DNA from: Methylococcaceae bacterium
Lineage (GTDB): Bacteria; Pseudomonadota; Gammaproteobacteria; Methylococcales; Methylomonadaceae
Assembly (NCBI GenBank): GCA_007280895.1
Contig: QYQN01000131.1
Location: 1-34,237 of the forward strand
DNA: 34,237 bases
Direction of reading: 5' to 3'
The position numbers were made by a program, and so were the translations under genes. The notes under the pieces were generated by a model. That model was given only the letters and a program-made list of their open reading frames with translations, had not been told where the DNA came from and ran no database searches. Positions 28,660 through 34,237 of this stretch are shown piece after piece; the stretch's first letter is position 1, and each line of letters opens with the position of its first letter.

Positions 28660-31314
28660 ATGCATTTACCTCAGCCTACTTATTTAGCAGATTATGCTGT
28701 TCCAGATTTTTTAATTGAGCGTATAGATTTAACGTTCCATTTAGATGAGGAAAACACTCGAGTCTCCGCTGTATTATGTGTCAAGCGAAATTTACTTAGC
28801 AAATCAATGTCAATGGATTTGGTTTTAAATGGTGAGCAGCTTGAGTTGATTAGTGTTTTTCTTGATGGACGTGCGTTAACTGAGTCTGAATATAGTCTCA
28901 ATGATGATGCCATGGTTATCTATAGTCCTCCAAAAGATAGTACGTTTGAATTAAAAGTTGATAATTATATCAATCCTAAAACAAATACATCATTGGAGGG
29001 CATGTACTTCTCTAATGGGATGTTGTGTACTCAGTGTGAGGCGCAAGGATTTAGAAAGATTACTTTTTTTATTGATCGTCCAGATGTAATGTCCCGCTAT
29101 AAAACAACCATTATTGCAGATAAGAATCGCTTTCCAGTCTTATTATCTAATGGAAATAAAACTGATTCTGGTAATTTACCTGGCAATTTGCATTGGGTAA
29201 CTTGGGATGATCCATATCATAAACCGTGTTATTTATTTGCTTTAGTGGCTGGTACTTTAGAATGTTTAGAGGATGAGTTTACAACTGCTTCTGGTCGTGT
29301 CGTGGCATTACAAATTTTTGTAGAGCCAAAGGATTTAGGTAAGTGTGAATTTGCAATGCAATCATTGAAGCATGCTATGAAGTGGGACGAACATCAGTAT
29401 GGGTTGGAGTATGATCTTGATTTATATATGATCGTTGCTGTTGAATACTTTAATATGGGAGCAATGGAAAATAAAGGTTTAAATATATTTAATTCAAAAT
29501 TTGTTTTAGCTTGCCCAGAAACTGCTACGGATAGTGATTATGAAGATATAGAAAGCGTCATTGCGCATGAGTATTTTCATAATTGGAGTGGTAATCGAGT
29601 TACGTGTAGAGATTGGTTTCAACTTAGTTTGAAAGAAGGTTTTACAGTTTATCGAGATCAAGAGTTTACCGCTGATCGTACTTCACGTGCTGTAAAACGA
29701 ATTAAGGACGTAATTAATTTACGCACGCGTCAGTATGCTGAAGATGCAGGTCCGCTTGCTCATCCCGTTCGTCCTTCATCATATATTGAAATTAATAATT
29801 TTTATACATTAACAGTTTATGAAAAAGGGGCAGAGATATTCAGAATGTTACGTTGTTTGGTTGGGCAAGAAGGTTTTAGACAAGGATGCGATTTATATTT
29901 TTCTTGTTTCGATGGTCAAGCGGTTACTTGTGATGATTTTTTACGTGTTTTTGAGGAAACTAATAAGATAGATTTAACTCAATTTAGTTATTGGTACTCA
30001 CAATCGGGGACGCCAATAGTTACGTTAGACTATTCTTATGACGCCATTACTAAGCAAGTTAAGCTTACTATGGCTCAGTCACATAGTGAATCATTTGTTC
30101 AAGAGTATAAGAAGCTTTTATGTATTCCAATTAAAATTGCTTTACTAAGTGCTGAAGGTTGTGAATTAGATTTTAAATTGGCGGGAGATGATCAGTACAG
30201 TAATGAAATCGTTTTAAAATTAACAGATGAAAAGCAGTGTGTGGTGCTAAATGAAGTCACCACAAAACCAATATTATCTGTTTTGCGAGGATTTACTTCT
30301 CCTATTAAATTAAATTGTTTGCGTAGTTATGAAGAGCTTGCTTTTTTATTTAAAAATGATACCGATACCTTTTCGCGATGGGAGTCTGGTCAGCAGTTAT
30401 TAGAAAAAACACTTTTGAATTTAGTTTTTGATATTCAGCAAGGTAATATTCTTCATTTAAATCAAATAATAATTGATACATTTAAATATATTTTGTCTCA
30501 GTCATGGGATGATCTATCGTACTTATCTTTATTATTATCAATACCTTCAGAAGTCTATCTCGCCGAACAAATGAAGGTTATTGATGTAGTCGCTATTCAT
30601 AAGGCGAGAGAATTTGTAAGAGTTACTTTGGCTAATGAGCTTAATCATTTTTTTAAAGATTACTATCTAAACTATCATAAAAGGGAGGAGGATTGTTGCT
30701 TTGACCAAAAAGCTATTAGTAATCGAAAAATTAAAAATATTTGTTTATATTATTTAAGCACATTAGATTGTTTAAGCATCCAAAATTGGGTGTTAAAGCA
30801 ATTTATGACAACCACAAATATGACTGATCAAATAGCTGCATTATCAATTATGGTAAATGGGCATCACCCATATAGTGATCAATCGCTAGATGTTTTTTAT
30901 AACAAATGGCAATCTGAATCTTTGGTTATTGACAAATGGTTTTCTGTTCAAGCTGGCAGTTGTGCATCAACTACGTTTTTTGTTGTTAAGTCATTAATGG
31001 AGCACCATGAGTTTGATTTAAAAAATCCTAATCGAGTTAGGGCTTTACTTGGTACGTTTAGTCAAGCAAATCCTTTGCATTTTCATGCTGTAAATGGACA
31101 GGGATATCAGTTATTAGCGGATACAATCATTGCATTAAATGAAATTAATCCACAAATTGCGGCAAAAATGGCCGTGTCATTAACCGCTTGGAGACGTTAT
31201 GATGAAAATAGGCAGGCGTTAATGATTTCACAGTTACAACGAATTATTTCCATTCAACATATTTCTAAAGATGTTTATGAAGTTGTTAAAAAAAGTTTGG
31301 TTCATTGTCATTAA
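28660..31314 (+). CDS. pepN: Aminopeptidase N
   Basis: M1-family zinc metallo-aminopeptidase that removes N-terminal residues from peptides in the cytoplasm. The substrate motif GAMENKG is followed by the zinc site HEYFH (H303, E304, H307) and the third ligand E326 in LKEGFTVY. An ATG at 28648 is in frame, but the GGAG at 28650-28653 lies six bases before the ATG at 28660, and the protein starting MHLPQPTYLADY aligns with the E. coli beginning, so I prefer that start (884 residues; 870 in E. coli). The gene lies directly upstream of dnaN, where dnaA is usual. Confidence 0.93.
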   Translation: MHLPQPTYLADYAVPDFLIERIDLTFHLDEENTRVSAVLCVKRNLLSKSMSMDLVLNGEQLELISVFLDGRALTESEYSLNDDAMVIYSPPKDSTFELKVDNYINPKTNTSLEGMYFSNGMLCTQCEAQGFRKITFFIDRPDVMSRYKTTIIADKNRFPVLLSNGNKTDSGNLPGNLHWVTWDDPYHKPCYLFALVAGTLECLEDEFTTASGRVVALQIFVEPKDLGKCEFAMQSLKHAMKWDEHQYGLEYDLDLYMIVAVEYFNMGAMENKGLNIFNSKFVLACPETATDSDYEDIESVIAHEYFHNWSGNRVTCRDWFQLSLKEGFTVYRDQEFTADRTSRAVKRIKDVINLRTRQYAEDAGPLAHPVRPSSYIEINNFYTLTVYEKGAEIFRMLRCLVGQEGFRQGCDLYFSCFDGQAVTCDDFLRVFEETNKIDLTQFSYWYSQSGTPIVTLDYSYDAITKQVKLTMAQSHSESFVQEYKKLLCIPIKIALLSAEGCELDFKLAGDDQYSNEIVLKLTDEKQCVVLNEVTTKPILSVLRGFTSPIKLNCLRSYEELAFLFKNDTDTFSRWESGQQLLEKTLLNLVFDIQQGNILHLNQIIIDTFKYILSQSWDDLSYLSLLLSIPSEVYLAEQMKVIDVVAIHKAREFVRVTLANELNHFFKDYYLNYHKREEDCCFDQKAISNRKIKNICLYYLSTLDCLSIQNWVLKQFMTTTNMTDQIAALSIMVNGHHPYSDQSLDVFYNKWQSESLVIDKWFSVQAGSCASTTFFVVKSLMEHHEFDLKNPNRVRALLGTFSQANPLHFHAVNGQGYQLLADTIIALNEINPQIAAKMAVSLTAWRRYDENRQALMISQLQRIISIQHISKDVYEVVKKSLVHCH

Positions 31315-31371
31315 ATCAACGCTTAATGGTTGTTATTTAGAAAGCTCTATTTTTATGCTTAAAATTAAATT

Positions 31372-32472
31372 ATGAAACTTATTATTGCTCGTGAAAAATT
31401 ATTGCCATACTTAGCTCATATCGTAGGCGTTATAGAGAAACGCCAAACTATGCCAATTTTGTCTAATGTTTTAATGATTATTGATAATCAGCAACTTACC
31501 TTGATAGGAACTGATTTAGAAATACAAATGGTAGCTAACATTGCTATTGATCAGGATACTTCTTGGGTTGTTAGTTTATCGGCCAGAAAGTTGTTAGATA
31601 TATGTCGTTTATTGCCTAACGGATCAATACTAAAATTAGAAAAAGTGGACGATAAAGTTAAGCTTTTAGCTAATAGGAGTCGGTTTTCTTTGAATAGCTT
31701 GCCAGCCGAACATTTTCCTATTTTTAATCAAGATGATTTTGAAAATTCTTTTTATATTAATGCTGCGCAATTAAAAAAAGGGATTGAAAAAACAACTTTC
31801 TGCATGGCCGTGCAGGATGTTAGGTATTATTTAAATGGCTTATTATTGATTATTTCTAATTGTAAATTAAAGTTAATTGCGTCTGACGGTCATCGTTTAG
31901 CGATTTTTGAAGATGTTTTGGCAATTGCTACTGGCGTAGAAAAGCGGCTTATAATTCCAAGAAAATGTATTATTGAGTTAAGTAAATTACTTGGTGATAT
32001 TGATTCTGACGTTAAGGTTGATTATTCAGGTAATAGCGTGCGCTTTGGTATTAATAATTTATTGCTTTCTTCGAAATTAATAGAGGGTAACTATCCGGAT
32101 TTTAGTAAAGTTTTTCAACAAGAATTTTGTTCAGCCATTTTTATAGAGAAACAAATTTTAAAAGATGCGTTAGCGAGGGTTGCAATTTTGTCTCATGATA
32201 AAATCAAAGGCATTTCTCTTGATATTAATGCACATAGTTTACGAATAAGTACTCATAATATGGAAAATGATGAAGCTGAGGAGGAGTTATCTATTGAATT
32301 TGGCGATCAACCGTTTTCTATAGCATTTAATGCACAATATTTATTTGATGCTATTTCAAATATAAGTGTGGATTTTGCTAAATTAATCTTTTCTAAGAAT
32401 GCCAGTACATGCTTTATTGAAGAGTCAGGTGATAGTAATTATCAGTTTATAGTAATGCCGATGCGACTTTAA
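31372..32472 (+). CDS. dnaN: DNA polymerase III beta subunit (sliding clamp)
   Basis: Dimeric ring that tethers replicative and repair polymerases to DNA. The 366 residues fit the three-domain clamp, starting MKLIIAREKLLPYLAHIVGV, with TMPILSNVL, GHRLAIFE and the C-terminal YQFIVMPMRL that lines the protein-binding groove. The start has only a weak ribosome site. It lies 57 bases after pepN and its stop directly adjoins the recF start, so dnaN-recF are surely coupled. dnaA, its usual upstream partner, is not adjacent. Confidence 0.97.
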   Translation: MKLIIAREKLLPYLAHIVGVIEKRQTMPILSNVLMIIDNQQLTLIGTDLEIQMVANIAIDQDTSWVVSLSARKLLDICRLLPNGSILKLEKVDDKVKLLANRSRFSLNSLPAEHFPIFNQDDFENSFYINAAQLKKGIEKTTFCMAVQDVRYYLNGLLLIISNCKLKLIASDGHRLAIFEDVLAIATGVEKRLIIPRKCIIELSKLLGDIDSDVKVDYSGNSVRFGINNLLLSSKLIEGNYPDFSKVFQQEFCSAIFIEKQILKDALARVAILSHDKIKGISLDINAHSLRISTHNMENDEAEEELSIEFGDQPFSIAFNAQYLFDAISNISVDFAKLIFSKNASTCFIEESGDSNYQFIVMPMRL

Positions 32473-33552
32473 ATGACATTACAAAGGTTAGATATACAGA
32501 ACATAAGAAACATTACACACGAGTCGATTCAACCATCTCCATTCATTAATATTATTTTTGGTGATAATGCTTCTGGTAAAAGCTCATTGCTCGAGTCTAT
32601 TTTTATTTTAGGACGAGCTCATTCCTTCCGTACATCAAAGTTGAAAAATGTTATTAGTCATGAGAAAGATTTTTTAATTGTTTCTGGTAGCGTTGTTGAT
32701 GCGGATGCACAGTCTTTGAGTCTCGGGGTTCAGGTTAATTCTAAAGCTATTGATATTCGTATTAATCAGCAGCAGTCATATAAGCGTTCAGATTTAGCCT
32801 ATGCGTTGCCGATACAGTTATTTTATTCTAAAAGTTATGATTTATTTGAATCAAGCAGTAGTTTTAGAAGAGAGTTTTTGGATTGGGGTGTATTTAATGC
32901 AGATAAGTCTTTTTTACTTGCTTGGCGAAAGTTTAAGAAAATATTGCTACAGCGTAATGATTTGTTAAAAAAAAAACAAATTAAGTATATTAAATATTGG
33001 GATAAAGAATTGATTCATTATGCCTTGATTATTAACCAATTCAGATGCCAATATTTAGAAATATTTATCCCTTTTTTTATTGATACGTGCCAGTTTTTTT
33101 TATCTAAATCTAATATAAGTTTTCATTTGAATTCTGGATGGGATGTGTCTAAAGCATTAAGTGAATGTTTGGATTTGAATCTAGAGAATGATTTGCGATT
33201 TGGTTTTACGCGATTTGGGCCTCATCGATGTGATTTTTCAATTTTGGTGAATGGTTATGTATCTAAAGATGTTCTTTCAAGAGGACAATTAAAACTTTTA
33301 ATAATTTGTTTAAAATTAGCACAGATTCGCATGTTAAAAAGTACATATAGCGTATCTTCAACGGTTTTAATGGATGATTTTAATACGGATCTTGATCTTG
33401 ATAATCGAAATAAGTTATTAAGTTATCTTTCCTCTTTGTCTTGTCAAGTATTTATAGTCGGGAATTGTCTTAGTGAATTTGGGCCTTTATTAGATATTAC
33501 TTCTTATGGTGTGTTTCACGTGAAACGTGGGCATGTTTTTCAAACTAAATAG
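32473..33552 (+). CDS. recF: DNA replication and repair protein RecF
   Basis: ABC-type ATPase that, with RecO and RecR, loads RecA at single-strand gaps. Walker A GDNASGKSS lies at 30-38, the signature LSRGQLKLLI is in the last third, and Walker B is LMDDFNTDLD. The D-loop region reads NTDLD where ELD is more usual. The start codon directly follows the dnaN stop. The last codons before FQTK hold a parS-like site. gyrB, which normally follows, is missing. Confidence 0.95.
   Translation: MTLQRLDIQNIRNITHESIQPSPFINIIFGDNASGKSSLLESIFILGRAHSFRTSKLKNVISHEKDFLIVSGSVVDADAQSLSLGVQVNSKAIDIRINQQQSYKRSDLAYALPIQLFYSKSYDLFESSSSFRREFLDWGVFNADKSFLLAWRKFKKILLQRNDLLKKKQIKYIKYWDKELIHYALIINQFRCQYLEIFIPFFIDTCQFFLSKSNISFHLNSGWDVSKALSECLDLNLENDLRFGFTRFGPHRCDFSILVNGYVSKDVLSRGQLKLLIICLKLAQIRMLKSTYSVSSTVLMDDFNTDLDLDNRNKLLSYLSSLSCQVFIVGNCLSEFGPLLDITSYGVFHVKRGHVFQTK
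33512..33527. promoter_or_regulatory. Candidate parS site (ParB binding)
   Basis: TGTTTCACGTGAAACG matches the 16-base chromosomal parS palindrome TGTTTCACGTGAAACA at 15 of 16 positions; only the last base differs. It lies inside recF, encoding VFHVKR near the C-terminus. parS sites cluster near the chromosome origin in most bacteria, and dnaN-recF is a classic origin-proximal pair. A near-identical 16-mer is very unlikely by chance in 34 kb. Confidence 0.8.
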
Positions 33553-33778
33553 ATATGATTGCAAGTACTGTTGGGTCGGAAAGAATAGGCATAAATGCTT
33601 AGGAGTGTATGTCAGAGCAGAATTCCTCTTATTAATAGTTAGCTGGTTCACAATGATATAAGTTTGAGGCATTGATAAGATAAGAAAAAGATTGTAGTGA
33701 TGGAGCATGAGTTTGTTGTCGTTATTTGTTGGGAATTGAAGCGAAATCAATGTAAACGGAATTGTCACACTACACACG
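33553..33778. other. Gene-free stretch between recF and the transposase relic
   Basis: 226 bases where gyrB would be expected. I see no gyrB remnant, tRNA or strong terminator. A minus-strand open frame crosses it and the end of recF but has no family resemblance. Confidence 0.5.
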
Positions 33779-34237
33779 TCACGTAATAGTGCCGCTTACG
33801 CAAACACCTTGCGTAACCTGGGCTGGAAAGTATTTGTCTGTAACGACCTTAAGCTCGATTTAACAGAAGCGGTTCTGGCCTATCGTGACGAATATATTAT
33901 AGATCGTGGTTTTAACCGTTTTCGTGGCAAGATGCTTGGTATAACGCCCTTGTTCCTCAACTCAATACCCCGTATTGAAGGATTGCTTCGCTTGCTCAGC
34001 ATTGCTTTACGAGTGATGTGTGTGACTGAATTCGCGGTACGAGAAGCCTTGCAGAAGCAAGAGGAAAAACTCGATCATATTTATGCCGGAAATCCCAAGC
34101 GGGCAACAGCCAAACCAACCACAGAGATGATGTTGCGCGCATTTAGCGGGCTTAATCTGATCATACTCAATGTTCATGGAACGGATTGCCGCTGTATGAC
34201 GCAGCAAAATACAGTACAGGCGTGTATTTTAGCGTTG
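33779..34237 (+). pseudogene. 5'-truncated IS1634-like transposase (runs off the window)
   Basis: The frame starting at 33779 is open for 153 codons to the window end. It reads like the C-terminal third of an IS1634-type (IS4-superfamily) DDE transposase: TLRNLGWKVFVCN, AVLAYRDEYIIDRGF, LGITPLFLNS, EGLLRLLSIALRV and IYAGNPKRATAKPTTE. The expected N-terminal two thirds, with the first catalytic aspartates, are missing, because the upstream sequence to the stop at 33737-33739 is unrelated. Where active relatives usually have Glu in the YRDQY..E block, this copy has Asp. Bases 34081-34140 are 33/60 G+C against 16/60 in 33361-33420 of recF, which suggests foreign origin. Confidence 0.75.

Noticed and set aside
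33490-33777. 95-codon minus-strand frame over the recF end
   Set aside because: Overlaps the conserved RecF C-terminus and the gap after it; low-complexity and no family match.
34007-34207. 66-codon minus-strand frame
   Set aside because: Antisense shadow of the transposase relic, which explains the open frame.

Overview
The window is a stretch of chromosome from an AT-rich gammaproteobacterium. The gene orders ribD-ribE-ribBA-ribH-nusB-thiL-pgpA, tRNA-fMet-rimP-nusA-infB-rbfA-truB-rpsO-pnp and rne/rluC-HAD-S49 peptidase are all gammaproteobacterial, and third codon positions are A/T-rich throughout. I cannot name the genus. Free-living or symbiotic AT-rich lineages (Legionellales, Thiotrichales, Methylococcales or their symbionts) would all fit. 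Almost everything is conserved housekeeping sequence. I see no phage, CRISPR array, toxin-antitoxin pair or defence island.

Layout. 1-365: a fragment of an unrecognised gene end, then a tRNA-Leu(CAG) with its own promoter and terminator. 406-5701: riboflavin synthesis genes followed by nusB, thiL and pgpA, closely spaced or overlapping. 5730-5944: initiator tRNA with promoter and two tandem hairpin terminators. 6030-14727: the translation and RNA-processing cluster rimP, nusA, infB, rbfA, truB, rpsO, pnp, closed by a terminator usable from both sides. 14787-16830 (minus): thiC behind a TPP riboswitch. 16893-19382 (minus): rne with a hairpin-rich leader, divergent from rluC, a HAD phosphatase, an S49 peptidase and an OmpR-type response regulator that has no kinase beside it. 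23222-25465 (minus): a three-gene unit of a small acidic protein, a P-loop protein and metA. 25466-26334: a long non-coding gap. 26335-31314: an HtrA/Deg protease, moaB, a DUF423 membrane protein and pepN. 31372-33552: dnaN-recF. 33553-34237: a gene-free stretch, then a 5'-truncated transposase that runs off the window.

The genes mostly work in three themes: cofactors (riboflavin, TPP, molybdopterin, methionine), the transcription/translation/RNA-decay machinery, and replication/repair. The most notable items are a near-perfect ParB-binding parS sequence inside the end of recF, the separation of dnaN-recF from dnaA and gyrB with a transposase relic where gyrB would be expected, an initiator tRNA with an unusual C1-U72 end, a likely AUA start codon for the DUF423 gene, and a RibBA whose GTP cyclohydrolase half has lost its zinc ligands. 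I did not find a convincing undescribed system.
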